A model generated the notes under the pieces. It searched no databases, had not been told where the DNA came from, and saw nothing but the letters and a program-made list of their open reading frames with translations. This document shows positions 52,029 to 61,038 of a DNA stretch of 64,000 nt, piece after piece. This DNA is from Rhizobium viscosum (lineage in GTDB: Bacteria > Pseudomonadota > Alphaproteobacteria > Rhizobiales > Rhizobiaceae): positions 62,001 to 126,000 of the forward strand of contig NZ_JADBEC010000002.1 in assembly GCF_014873945.1 (NCBI RefSeq). The letters are read 5' to 3'. Each line of letters starts with the position of its first letter. Position 1 is the stretch's first letter. The position numbers and the translations under genes are program-made.

Positions 52029-53195
52029 ATGTCGATGGTTTCGCGGAAAGCTGGACCTTTTAATTTCACAGTTTCGTGGTTCTTTTCTGGCCTTCTCTTA
52101 TTCGCAACGCCCGCGGCTGCCGAGCCGCCGCTCCGATACCTGTTCGAGAGCGTGCCCGCCAATACGCAGGAGGACGGTTCTGCCAAAGGAGCCCGACCGT
52201 TCGTCTGCTCAGTTCCAGTTGCTCCACTGGTCGATATGAGCAAGCTATTTGGTTTTTATAAACCAAGTCAGACCCAGTCAGAGGTCGACCCGGCTGCCAT
52301 GAAGGCCTACGTGAAGCGTCTATGGCCGACAGGTGCCGTCACGAAAAAAATGCTGGAAATGATGGAGGCGGCGCTCGACATGCCTGGACAAGGCAGGAAT
52401 GCCGCCAACTGCATCATCCGGCAGATGCGCGTCTGGGCTAGTGCAGATGCTTTGCTTGGCAGTGTCGAGGACAATGATCCGCTCGGGCATCGTCAGGCGG
52501 TTCTCGTCGGAGGCTGGACCAGCATTTCCTTCTCCAACGCTTATGCAGTGGCTGAAGAAGTCTCACCACCGGCCAGCTCTGCTGATGTTCCAATCAAAGC
52601 CTGGTTCGCCAAGCTTTCGGATATGATCGTAGCGGAATTCACGCCCGCCCCCCGTGAGCGCAAATATGCGTGGCTCGACGGCAACAGCAATCATCGATAC
52701 TGGGCTGCTGCTGCCGTTGGTCTGATGGCGGTACATTTACAGGATCGCAAGCGGTTCAACTGGTCGATGGATATATTGAAGTCGGCGCTAGACGAGGTCC
52801 CGGAGGACGGCGGGTTGCCGCGTGAGCTTGCCCGCGGCGGACGCGCGCTGAAATATCAGAATTTTGCCATGGACGCGATTGCGATCCTCGTGCGGCTCGC
52901 CGATGCCAATGATATTGCGCTCGATGCCGATCAGGAGAAGAAGCTGCAATCGGCCGCCGGATTCGCTGCCACCATGTATCTCCACCCCGAGCAACTGGAG
53001 ACGCGAACAGGATATCGCCAGGAAGTCGAGCCAGGGATGGTTACGTGGATCGATGTCCTGTTACCACATTTCAAGCATCGCGATCCGGAACTCGCCGAAA
53101 AGCTCGACGCTATAGCGAAGCCCTTGCGGCCGATGACCAATACGTTCATCGCCCTGCCTTCGACGCGTCTGATCGGGGACGAGGACACGAAGTAA
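52029..53195 (+). CDS. PL5 alginate lyase-family protein, exported
   Basis: This 388-residue protein has a signal peptide (residues 1-29, ending 'ATPAAA'). It matches the AlgL (PL5) fold: 'NSNHRYW' places N221, H222 and W225, and 'DGGLPRELARGGRALKY' places R269 and Y276. The His-to-Tyr spacing is 54 and His-to-Arg is 47, equal to H202, R249 and Y256 of Pseudomonas aeruginosa AlgL as I recall it. So the active site looks complete. Substrate may be a mannuronate-like or other uronate polymer made by this region. The ATG follows TTGGAGAG. Confidence 0.82.
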   Translation: MSMVSRKAGPFNFTVSWFFSGLLLFATPAAAEPPLRYLFESVPANTQEDGSAKGARPFVCSVPVAPLVDMSKLFGFYKPSQTQSEVDPAAMKAYVKRLWPTGAVTKKMLEMMEAALDMPGQGRNAANCIIRQMRVWASADALLGSVEDNDPLGHRQAVLVGGWTSISFSNAYAVAEEVSPPASSADVPIKAWFAKLSDMIVAEFTPAPRERKYAWLDGNSNHRYWAAAAVGLMAVHLQDRKRFNWSMDILKSALDEVPEDGGLPRELARGGRALKYQNFAMDAIAILVRLADANDIALDADQEKKLQSAAGFAATMYLHPEQLETRTGYRQEVEPGMVTWIDVLLPHFKHRDPELAEKLDAIAKPLRPMTNTFIALPSTRLIGDEDTK

Positions 53196-53203
53196 GGCTG
53201 GCG

Positions 53204-53698
53204 TTATGCCTTCCGCACGATCGTGCCACTCTTTTTTTGATCTGCCGCTCTTTGGGCTTCAGGGATGTCAGCAAAAAGGAAGCGACCATACGGCCCGACT
53301 TCGATATTTTCGCGAATGACGGTTGCCGGATTGCCGGCTGCAATGCAGCGCGACGGAATGTTCTTGGTTACGACGCTGCCGGAGCCGATGACGCAATCGT
53401 CGCCAATCTCGACACCGGGCAGAATGATGCTCCTGGCCCCGATGAAGCAGTGCTTGCCGATCTTTGTGTTACGATAGACGCCGCGTGTTCTATCATGAGT
53501 CAGGATGGCAACGTCGAACGCGACATACGACTTCTCGCCCACATGGATGCCCTTGGGATATGTCTTGTCCAGGCGAACGCTCAACGAGAACGTAGCCGTC
53601 GGATGGATGTTCATCCCCCAGACCTTCGTGTAGTAATGGTACTTAGCTTTTACCAGAAGGGATCTCAGCCAGAGAAATTTGTTCAAGCTGCGTGCCAT
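53204..53698 (-). CDS. hexapeptide-repeat acetyltransferase (WcaF/maltose O-acetyltransferase-like)
   Basis: This 164-residue protein has left-handed beta-helix repeats ('NIHPTATFSLSVRLDKTYPKGIHVGEKSYVAFDVAILTHD' and 'NTKIGKHCFIGARSIILPGVEIGDDCVIGSGSVVTKNIP') and the usual 'AAGNPATVIREN' ending. The His in 'ILTHD' fits the catalytic position. It probably acetylates a sugar of the exopolysaccharide. It is convergent with the PL5 gene with an 8-base gap. Confidence 0.88.
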   Translation of the reverse strand: MARSLNKFLWLRSLLVKAKYHYYTKVWGMNIHPTATFSLSVRLDKTYPKGIHVGEKSYVAFDVAILTHDRTRGVYRNTKIGKHCFIGARSIILPGVEIGDDCVIGSGSVVTKNIPSRCIAAGNPATVIRENIEVGPYGRFLFADIPEAQRAADQKKSGTIVRKA

Positions 53699-53952
53699 TA
53701 AACACCCTCTCCTTGTTGCGCGAACGTTTCAGTTCATCGGTGCCGAACGCGGGGCCTATAAAGCATGGACGACAGGTTAGTGGAAGCCGCTTTGTGTGCG
53801 GTGCAAGAAAAACCATTGGATTTTTGCTGCCATTTCGCATGATGCTAACGGCAATTTCTGCAAGCGCCTTGCTGCCGACAGAACGGGCGCTCTTATCGTC
53901 CTACCTGACCTCCTTCTATTTGAAGCATTTTCCGCATCGCAGGATTCAATGA

Positions 53953-54882
53953 ATGAGACATATCGTCTTTTGCGTCGCATGCACCGTGGTTTCAATCGTA
54001 CTGTTCATCGTTTGCCTTCGGTATGTGTACGATACGTGGCCTCTGGCAATCGTCGGCGCGTTGCAGATGCAGATCTGCGCGCTATGCCTGGCGATAGTTC
54101 TTCTCTCCAGTCTCTTCGTACGGCACTGGTATGGTCTGTTGCTCGGCATCGCTTCCGTCTTGTTCGCCGCTCACGCCATGTTCATGCTCGGGACGTTTGC
54201 TCGAGCGCCGGCACCGGACGCAGTGACTGCCCTGCGCCTGCTCTCGATCAACATCTTCGATGATGCGGCGGGAGATGCCGCGCTGAAGCAAACGATCGAA
54301 GAGGCGGATGCCGATGTCCTCGTCATGACCACCACAGGCTCGCTTGTCGGTCGGCGGGATCTGATGCGTCAATCCTATCCATTTCGCGTCGGTTGCGACG
54401 ATTCAAATAATTCACGCTGCTCCGTCATGCTTCTGGCGCGTCGACCGCTTTCGGATATCCGCTTTCAGCAGTTGAGTCCGGTAGGAAGCGAATTGATCGC
54501 CGCTACTCTTTCGATTGAAGGCCGGCGTGTGCGTGTTTTTGCAACCCGGCTTTCGAAGACATGGTTCGATACGTTTCACAGTTTCGAACTCTTCAACATC
54601 ACTCGTATCCTGCGGGCGACGAATGAACCTGTGCTGCTTGCCGGAGATTTCAGTGCGCCCGTCATCGTCGCAGACATGCGCTGGTTCCTTGGCAACAACA
54701 GGTTGAGCAGCGTCTATCCTGAGCCGGCGACATGGCCGGCCTGGCTCGGACCTCTCGGCGTCAGCAACGATCATGTCTTTTTCAAAGCGCCGCTGTCTGT
54801 TCTGTCCGTCAACCGAACCGACAGGACTGGTCGGTCGGGGTATGTTTCCCTTATTTCTAATATTGCGATTAAATTAAAATAG
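53953..54882 (+). CDS. membrane-anchored EEP-fold protein with degraded active site
   Basis: This 309-residue protein has three N-terminal membrane helices (about residues 4-24, 32-56, 62-82) followed by an endonuclease/exonuclease/phosphatase fold ('LRLLSINIFDD', 'VLLAGDFSAP', 'VSNDHVFF'). Key residues are altered: the catalytic Glu is Thr127, GDFN has become GDFS, and the final Ser-Asp-His is Ser-Gly-Tyr. Hydrolysis is therefore unlikely. The first Asn (N100) remains. It may bind a ligand in the periplasm as part of the exopolysaccharide machinery. Confidence 0.75.
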   Translation: MRHIVFCVACTVVSIVLFIVCLRYVYDTWPLAIVGALQMQICALCLAIVLLSSLFVRHWYGLLLGIASVLFAAHAMFMLGTFARAPAPDAVTALRLLSINIFDDAAGDAALKQTIEEADADVLVMTTTGSLVGRRDLMRQSYPFRVGCDDSNNSRCSVMLLARRPLSDIRFQQLSPVGSELIAATLSIEGRRVRVFATRLSKTWFDTFHSFELFNITRILRATNEPVLLAGDFSAPVIVADMRWFLGNNRLSSVYPEPATWPAWLGPLGVSNDHVFFKAPLSVLSVNRTDRTGRSGYVSLISNIAIKLK

Positions 54883-55039
54883 CTCGCGCATAGAGAGCAT
54901 TTCGCCCGGTTTAGATGTGTTTTGTGAAGATAATTCAGAAAAATCTCAGTTGATTAAACCTTTAACGATTTTTGAATGCTGATCTTAACCCTGCTCCTGA
55001 AGGCTGTCCCCTGCCGTTCAGTTGATGCAGGAGTTTCAA

Positions 55040-57418
55040 ATGCCCACGACAATCTATCTCGATGCCACAGCCGGTGAAACCGAATTGCGCAAAGCGCTTG
55101 CAACCGTTGCCAACGGGGGTGGAACAGTTGTCCTTGCGAAGGACGCTGACATCACCGTCAGCAAGGCGATTTACGCTTCGGTTGGAGCAGACGACGTTAC
55201 CATAGATCTCAACGGCGGCACGCTGCATCAAGCTACAAGCTCCGAACGGGTTCTCGGTGTCTTCGGCGCGGAATCGCCACTGCAAACTGTCGCGCTCGGA
55301 TCTGACGCGATGAACAATGCGACGGTCACCTACGCATCCTTGCCGCAGAACGTTACGGTAGGCAGTTGGATAAAGGTAACCGCCGACGACAATCTGCCTG
55401 GAGACCATATCGACCCGGGCGACGCCGGCCAGACGACCAAGCTTGGCCAGGCAGCCAAGGTAATCGCCATTAATGGCAACACCGTCACCCTGGAGGGCTC
55501 GCTGGTAGAGCAGAACCTCTATGCGACGAATGTCCGCGCCACGGTCTATGCCGAGGGAAAATTTACGATCAAGAACGGTACGATAGATGGGGCAGCAGCC
55601 GAATATAACTCAGCGACTGCCGATCTTCTTCATCTACGCAATCTGGTTGATGCCGTCGTGGAAAATGTCAACGTGAAAGACGGCGGCTTCGGCATCAACG
55701 TCGTCAACAACGTAAACGCCGCTCTGACCGACATTAAGGCCACCAATCTCTACTGTGGCATTCATACAGGTTCGTCGCTCAGCACCCAGATCGATGGCCT
55801 TTTTGCCGAACATGTCGGCCAGGGCGTTGTCGTCCAGGGAATAGGAACGGCTCTGAATGCCTCAAGTGCGGCGAGCTATGGCGCTGAGATCGGTTTCCTC
55901 GCCAAAAATTCGGTCGTCTACGACGGGGCGAATTCAGCGTACGATTTCCATTCCGAAAGCCGAAACGGGGTCTATACGGACGATCTCTCCTTCAACTCCA
56001 GAATGTTCGGAGATTTTCGCGGCATAGGAAACGCCTTTACAAACAGCGGAAGTGCTGGGGATGCCTACGGCATACAGTTCTATGAATATGGCGACGGAGA
56101 TGGTCGCAACTCGCTTGTCGACAACCTGATATTGCGGGAAATCAAGAACTACGCGTTCATGATATCGAATTCGCCGGAGGCGAATATTGTCCAGAACAGC
56201 ACCTTCGAGAGTTATCTCGAGGGATATAACATCCCCGAATCCATGGTTAAATTCATCAACACGCTGATTCTGACCAACGTGGTGCCTGGCGACGATACGC
56301 TCGTCGGCACGGCGGCCGCGGACAAACTTCTCGGTGGCCTCGGCGCTGACAATCTGTCCGGCGGCGGCGGCGATGATTATCTGTGGGGCGGCGACAAGGC
56401 TGATGTTCTGACCGGTGGTGCCGGACATGACCGCTTTGCTTATCATGCGCTGAGTGAAGGCGGCGATATCATCAGCGACTTTCAAGTTGGCGGTAATGGC
56501 GATGTTATCGATGTTTCGGTGCTCGCCGCCCGACTGGGCTGGGGCAGCGGAAGCGACCTTATTGCCGACGGCCATATCCGCGTCATCCAGAGTGGGACAT
56601 CTGCCGTCGTGCAGGCCAATGATGGCCAAGGCTGGTCGACGCTGGCCACGCTTCAGAATGCAAGTGCGTCGGGCTTCGATACGCGCAATCTCCAGACGTC
56701 ACTTTCGGCGACGACGCAATGGAACGCTGACGATCCTTCGGCGTCGTTACCAACTCCTACGCCACACACGGGTACGGATAAAGCTGACAGCTTTGCCGCG
56801 GCCAAGGGTGCCGATATCTATTACGGTTCTGCCGGTGATGACACCTATGTCTTCAACGACGCGCGAGATCACGTCACGGGGGAACTGGCAGATGGTGGCA
56901 AAGACTCGATATGGTCAAGTGTCAGCGTGGATCTTCGCAATGAATCCTTCGTTGAGAACCTGCGGCTTAGCGGAAGCGCTGAAATCAACGGGATCGGCAA
57001 CGCTCTTTCCAATCTGATCACCGGTAACGCGCAAAGCAACACCATTGCCGGCGCCGGAGGCATCGACTCTCTTTATGGAGGTGGTGGGGCCGACACCTTC
57101 TATTTCTCCGAGATGGGTGCCGCGAACAAAGATTCGGTCTGGGATTTCAGCGATGACGACAAGATAGCCTTGTCGCAGTCAATATTTGCAGGCCTCGACG
57201 CGAACGGCGACCATGTTCTCGATCCCTCTGCGTTTTTAGTGGTCGGCAAACTTGGCGCGTTGGCGACGGGCGCCGGCCCGCAGATAATCTATAATTCGGC
57301 AAGCGGTGTCGTATCCTATGATGCAGATGGCTCCGGTGAAAAAGCTGCACAGGACATAGCCTTTATCGGGGCCAACAAAGCGTTCTTCAGCTATGATGAC
57401 GTGCTGCTGTCTTATTGA
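55040..57418 (+). CDS. secreted beta-helix / RTX calcium-binding protein (epimerase- or ExpE1-like)
   Basis: This 792-residue protein has no N-terminal signal. Residues 1-415 form a right-handed beta-helix ('GGGTVVLAKDADITVSKAIY', many N-G-x-I/V-x turns) as in pectate lyases and alginate C5-epimerases. D302-F-H304 is reminiscent of the D-P-H site of those epimerases, though its surroundings differ. Then come RTX nonapeptides ('GGLGADNLSGGGGDDYLWGG'), a spacer, a second RTX block near residues 670-700 and a C-terminal secretion region. AGGAG precedes the ATG at 55040. Two type I secretion genes follow. EPS II loci (ExpE1-ExpD1-ExpD2) show the same order. Confidence 0.83.
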   Translation: MPTTIYLDATAGETELRKALATVANGGGTVVLAKDADITVSKAIYASVGADDVTIDLNGGTLHQATSSERVLGVFGAESPLQTVALGSDAMNNATVTYASLPQNVTVGSWIKVTADDNLPGDHIDPGDAGQTTKLGQAAKVIAINGNTVTLEGSLVEQNLYATNVRATVYAEGKFTIKNGTIDGAAAEYNSATADLLHLRNLVDAVVENVNVKDGGFGINVVNNVNAALTDIKATNLYCGIHTGSSLSTQIDGLFAEHVGQGVVVQGIGTALNASSAASYGAEIGFLAKNSVVYDGANSAYDFHSESRNGVYTDDLSFNSRMFGDFRGIGNAFTNSGSAGDAYGIQFYEYGDGDGRNSLVDNLILREIKNYAFMISNSPEANIVQNSTFESYLEGYNIPESMVKFINTLILTNVVPGDDTLVGTAAADKLLGGLGADNLSGGGGDDYLWGGDKADVLTGGAGHDRFAYHALSEGGDIISDFQVGGNGDVIDVSVLAARLGWGSGSDLIADGHIRVIQSGTSAVVQANDGQGWSTLATLQNASASGFDTRNLQTSLSATTQWNADDPSASLPTPTPHTGTDKADSFAAAKGADIYYGSAGDDTYVFNDARDHVTGELADGGKDSIWSSVSVDLRNESFVENLRLSGSAEINGIGNALSNLITGNAQSNTIAGAGGIDSLYGGGGADTFYFSEMGAANKDSVWDFSDDDKIALSQSIFAGLDANGDHVLDPSAFLVVGKLGALATGAGPQIIYNSASGVVSYDADGSGEKAAQDIAFIGANKAFFSYDDVLLSY

Positions 57419-57450
57419 CGAAATCGGTTGTTTTAGTCAGGCGCCGGATT

Positions 57451-57469
57451 CCGCGGCTGATAGCCGCGG
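57451..57469 (+). terminator. 8-bp hairpin after the RTX gene (partial terminator or mRNA end)
   Basis: CCGCGGCT (57451-57458) pairs with AGCCGCGG (57462-57469) around a 3-base loop, 32 bases after the RTX stop. There is no T-run. It may reduce transcription into the exporter genes so that more substrate than exporter is made. Confidence 0.4.
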
Positions 57470-57671
57470 CGGTCGTGAGAGGTGGCTTCGTCGTCACAGC
57501 AACTGGTTCGTCTGGCAGCATATTTCAGCCCAAAAGGCCGCGGTAAAATGGTTTCTTATCTCTTTCGAGCCCTCTCAAGGCCAGCGGAATACTGACCGAT
57601 GAGAGTATCGGCGTTAACTTACGGAGCAATTTTACGTCACTGTCTATTTATTTCACGGTAATTTCTGTGGC

Positions 57672-59558
57672 ATGAGATGTAACTCCAGTAACGTCGTATC
57701 GTATGTCTTCAGAGACGTTCTGAGGGCGAGTGAGAGTAAATCGCCTGCTGGGTCTCGGAAGGCGCTATTTAGAGGGTGTCGAAGGTTGAATAATGTTGTA
57801 GCAGGCTTCATCCGGCAGCCGAAGAAGGATACGGGGGCTGAGGCCTTTTCGCGTTGCAAAAGCGCTCTGGTGGCAGTCGCGCTGGCAAGCGCGCTGATCA
57901 ACATTCTCTATCTCACAGGTTCGTTCTTCATGCTGCAGGTCTACGACCGGGTTATTCCCAGCCGTAGCATCCCGTCGCTGATTGCCCTTTCGCTGCTGGC
58001 GCTGCTTCTCTATATTTTTCAGGGCGTCTTTGAAGTCATGCGCAGCCGCATGCTGATCCGCATCTCCGGTGTCTTCGATGAAGTGCTGGGCTCGCGTGTT
58101 TTCAAGGCCGTCATGAAGGCACCCGTCAAAACAAAAGTCGAAGGCGACGGATTGCAGATGCTCCGCGATTTCGACCAGATCCGCAGCTTTCTCTCCAGCG
58201 CGGGCCCGGCGGCATTTTTGGACCTGCCGTGGATGCCGCTCTATATTGCGATCTGCTTCATGTTTCATCCGATCATAGGCTTCATTGCCATTGGCGGTGC
58301 GCTTGTTTTGATCGCTCTGACATTCCTGACACATAGAAGCGCTCAGTCCTCGTCAAAGCAGGCGACGGAACTTGGCAACCGGCGGAATACATTCCTGCAG
58401 GCTGCCCAGCGAAACGCTGAAGTCGTCCAGGCCATGGGCATGAGAAAGGATCTGGCTGGGCGATGGCTGGATCAGAACGATGCCTATCGGATGACATCGC
58501 GGGCGGCGTCCGATACAGGCAACGTCTATTCGACCATCTCGAAGATTTTCCGCGCGGTGCTCCAATCGGCGGTCCTTGCGACCGGGGCAGTTCTGGTCAT
58601 TGAAAATCAGGCCTCTGGCGGCATCATCATCGCGTCATCGATCCTGACCTCCCGGTCCCTCGCGCCGGTGGAGCAGGCAATCGCCAACTGGCGCGGATTT
58701 GTTTCGGCCCAGCAAGCGTGGAAACGGCTTAGGGACGCCTTTCGCGATCTGCCTGAGAACGAAGCCCCGCTCAAGTTACGCGCTCCTTACCGTCAGTTGG
58801 CCGTTGAACAGCTTATCAGCGGGCCTCCCGGCAGGCAGGAGATTACTATTTCCGGCGTCAGTTTCTCGATCAACGCGGGCAGCGCGGTAGGTGTGATCGG
58901 CCCCAGTGCCTCCGGCAAGTCGTCGCTTGCACGCGCCGTTACGGGTATCTGGCCCTCTTACCGTGGGGCCGTTCGCCTCGACGGCGCCACACTCGACCAG
59001 TGGGATGACGACGATCTCGGCACGCATATCGGTTATCTCCCACAGGATATCGAGCTTTTCTCCGGCACGGTTGCCGAAAACATTTCGCGCTTTCAGCCGG
59101 CGCCTGAGCCAGCAGCGGTGATTGCTGCGGCTGAAATCGCAGGCGTGCATGAGATGATCCTGCGATTTCCAAAGGGCTATGAAACTCAGATCGGCCCGAG
59201 CGGCTCGATGCTGTCTGCCGGTCAGCGGCAGCGCATCGCGCTGGCGCGAGCGCTTTACAAGGATCCTTTTCTTGTCGTTCTGGATGAGCCGAATTCAAAT
59301 CTGGACGGAGAGGGCGAGGCGGCGCTGGCCGAAGCCATCCTTTCGGTAAGGCGGCGCGGTGGCATCGTCTTCATCGTGGCGCATCGCCCGAGCGCACTTG
59401 AAGGCTGCGATCTGGTGCTGATGATGAATGAAGGAAAGCTCGTAGCATTTGGACCGAAGGACGAGGTGCTCGCGCGCATTTTGCGCCGCGACGTCAAGCC
59501 AATCCATGCAGAACGATCGCCGACGCTCAAGGTCGTCGGCGACTCGCAGGAGCAGTAG
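57672..59558 (+). CDS. type I secretion ABC exporter (PrsD/ExpD1-like)
   Basis: This 628-residue exporter has a membrane domain (about residues 65-320; 'INILYLTGSFFMLQVYDRVIPSRS' is highly typical of PrsD/PrtD) and an ATPase domain with GPSASGKSS, LSAGQRQR (Ala in place of the second Gly) and 'FLVVLDEPNSNLD'. The first 60 residues are longer than in PrsD; a TTG at 57785 could be the true start, since no good ribosome site precedes 57672. It exports the RTX protein encoded upstream. Confidence 0.9.
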   Translation: MRCNSSNVVSYVFRDVLRASESKSPAGSRKALFRGCRRLNNVVAGFIRQPKKDTGAEAFSRCKSALVAVALASALINILYLTGSFFMLQVYDRVIPSRSIPSLIALSLLALLLYIFQGVFEVMRSRMLIRISGVFDEVLGSRVFKAVMKAPVKTKVEGDGLQMLRDFDQIRSFLSSAGPAAFLDLPWMPLYIAICFMFHPIIGFIAIGGALVLIALTFLTHRSAQSSSKQATELGNRRNTFLQAAQRNAEVVQAMGMRKDLAGRWLDQNDAYRMTSRAASDTGNVYSTISKIFRAVLQSAVLATGAVLVIENQASGGIIIASSILTSRSLAPVEQAIANWRGFVSAQQAWKRLRDAFRDLPENEAPLKLRAPYRQLAVEQLISGPPGRQEITISGVSFSINAGSAVGVIGPSASGKSSLARAVTGIWPSYRGAVRLDGATLDQWDDDDLGTHIGYLPQDIELFSGTVAENISRFQPAPEPAAVIAAAEIAGVHEMILRFPKGYETQIGPSGSMLSAGQRQRIALARALYKDPFLVVLDEPNSNLDGEGEAALAEAILSVRRRGGIVFIVAHRPSALEGCDLVLMMNEGKLVAFGPKDEVLARILRRDVKPIHAERSPTLKVVGDSQEQ

Positions 59559-59561
59559 GCC

Positions 59562-60863
59562 GTGGTGATGTCGCAATCTCAACGTTCGCTTCGACGCCAT
59601 GCCATGACTGTCATCGCAATGGCATTCGTGCTTGTCGGAAGCATCGGCGGCTGGGCCGCCACGACGACGCTTTCGAATGCCGTCGTCGGTGACGCGACTG
59701 TCATCATCGATGACAACGTCAAGAAGATCCAGCACCTTGTCGGCGGTATCGTTTCGGAGATCTCCGTCAGCGAAGGCGAGCATGTGGAAGCCGGCGATGT
59801 ATTGCTGCGTCTCGACGGGACGTCGGTGAAGGCCAATCTCGGTATCATCAACAGCAGCCTTGCCCAGCTTTATGTTCGCCGAAGCCGACTTCAGGCAGAG
59901 CGTCTTGGGGCTTCCAGTTTTTCGCTGGATGAGCTGGAGGCAAAGGGCGTTGATCTGGAGGCAAACAAGCTGCTGATCGACGGCGAAATGCAGCTGTTCA
60001 AGACACGCCAGTCTTCGATGGTGGGGCGCAAGAAGCAGCTTGACGAGAAAACGGCTCAGCTCGCCGAAGAGATCAAGGGCGACACCATACAATTGCAGGC
60101 GATTGATGATGCCACAGCGCTCGTCGATGAGGAACTCGCTGCAACGGAAGAGCTTTATGCGAGAAAGCTTGTCACCATGCAGAAGATCAACAGCCTGAAA
60201 CGTGAGAAAGCCGATCTCGACGGCAATCGCGGCGGCCGGGTCGCTGCCCGTGCGCAGGCCGAAGGCAAGATTGCCGAGATCAGCCTGCAGATACTGCAAC
60301 TCGATGCTGATCAAAGTGCCGACAATTCCAAGGATCTGACGGATGTCGAGGGGAAGATCGCGGAGATGGAGGAGCGGCGGATTGCAGCTCTCGACCAGCT
60401 CCAGCGATTGGATGTAAAGGCGCCGCTGACCGGCAGGGTCTACCAGCTTTCTGTCCATACGGTTGGCGGCGTCGTTAATCCGGGTGAACCACTCATGCTG
60501 CTGGCGCCGGACAATCGCGCGCTGACAGTGGAGGGCAAGATCGCGACGCGCAATATTGATCAGGTGCATGTCGATCAGGATGTTGATGTCCGATTTACCG
60601 CTTTTGATCAGCGCACCACACCTGAAGTTCAGGGCAAGGTTCTTTCGATATCTCCCGACGTGGTTACCGACGAACGCACGGGCGCAAAATTTTATCCGGT
60701 GCGCATCAAACCGGAACCGGAGAGCCTCGCGAAACTGCAGGGCATGGCGCTTTATCCCGGCATGCCGGCCGAAATCTTCATCAAGGTGGCCGACCGCTCG
60801 GTCATATCCTATTTGACCAAGCCATTGACGGACCAAATGAACCACACGTTCCGTGAGGAATAG
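59562..60863 (+). CDS. type I secretion membrane fusion protein (PrsE/ExpD2-like, HlyD family)
   Basis: This 433-residue protein has one membrane helix near residues 16-36, a lipoyl-like half ('VQHLVGGIVSEISVSEGEHVEAGDVLLRLD' type), a long coiled coil of about 180 residues and the second half ('RVYQLSVHTVGGVVNPGEPLMLLAPDN'). The frame ends with the short HlyD tail. It bridges the ABC exporter to an outer-membrane TolC-type channel. The GTG start has AGGAG 8 bases upstream; an ATG two codons later is possible. Confidence 0.92.
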   Translation: MVMSQSQRSLRRHAMTVIAMAFVLVGSIGGWAATTTLSNAVVGDATVIIDDNVKKIQHLVGGIVSEISVSEGEHVEAGDVLLRLDGTSVKANLGIINSSLAQLYVRRSRLQAERLGASSFSLDELEAKGVDLEANKLLIDGEMQLFKTRQSSMVGRKKQLDEKTAQLAEEIKGDTIQLQAIDDATALVDEELAATEELYARKLVTMQKINSLKREKADLDGNRGGRVAARAQAEGKIAEISLQILQLDADQSADNSKDLTDVEGKIAEMEERRIAALDQLQRLDVKAPLTGRVYQLSVHTVGGVVNPGEPLMLLAPDNRALTVEGKIATRNIDQVHVDQDVDVRFTAFDQRTTPEVQGKVLSISPDVVTDERTGAKFYPVRIKPEPESLAKLQGMALYPGMPAEIFIKVADRSVISYLTKPLTDQMNHTFREE

Positions 60864-60983
60864 CCGACGCGGTATTTGAAAGCTAATCGGTCTCAATCCG
60901 GAAAGTATTTGAGATTGCTGCGGTGGAGCAGGGAACACGCCGCTTGAGCGGCTTTCCCACACCAGTTCGGAGACCAACAACAA

Positions 60984-61018
60984 AAAAGCCGCATGGGTAG
61001 GTAACTCATGCGGCTTTT
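60984..61018. terminator. bidirectional rho-independent terminator
   Basis: AAAAGCCGCATG (60984-60995) and CATGCGGCTTTT (61007-61018) form a perfect 12-bp stem with an 11-base loop, flanked by A-run and T-run. It serves the secretion operon from the left and the convergent glycosyltransferase gene from the right. Confidence 0.9.
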
Positions 61019-61038
61019 CTTTGTGTTTGTTAAAAGGC

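Noticed and set aside
55040..57418. Reading the beta-helix/RTX protein as a confirmed mannuronan C5-epimerase
   Set aside because: Only a D-x-H pair and the domain order agree; the conserved Tyr and flanking residues of AlgE modules are not found at the expected spacing.
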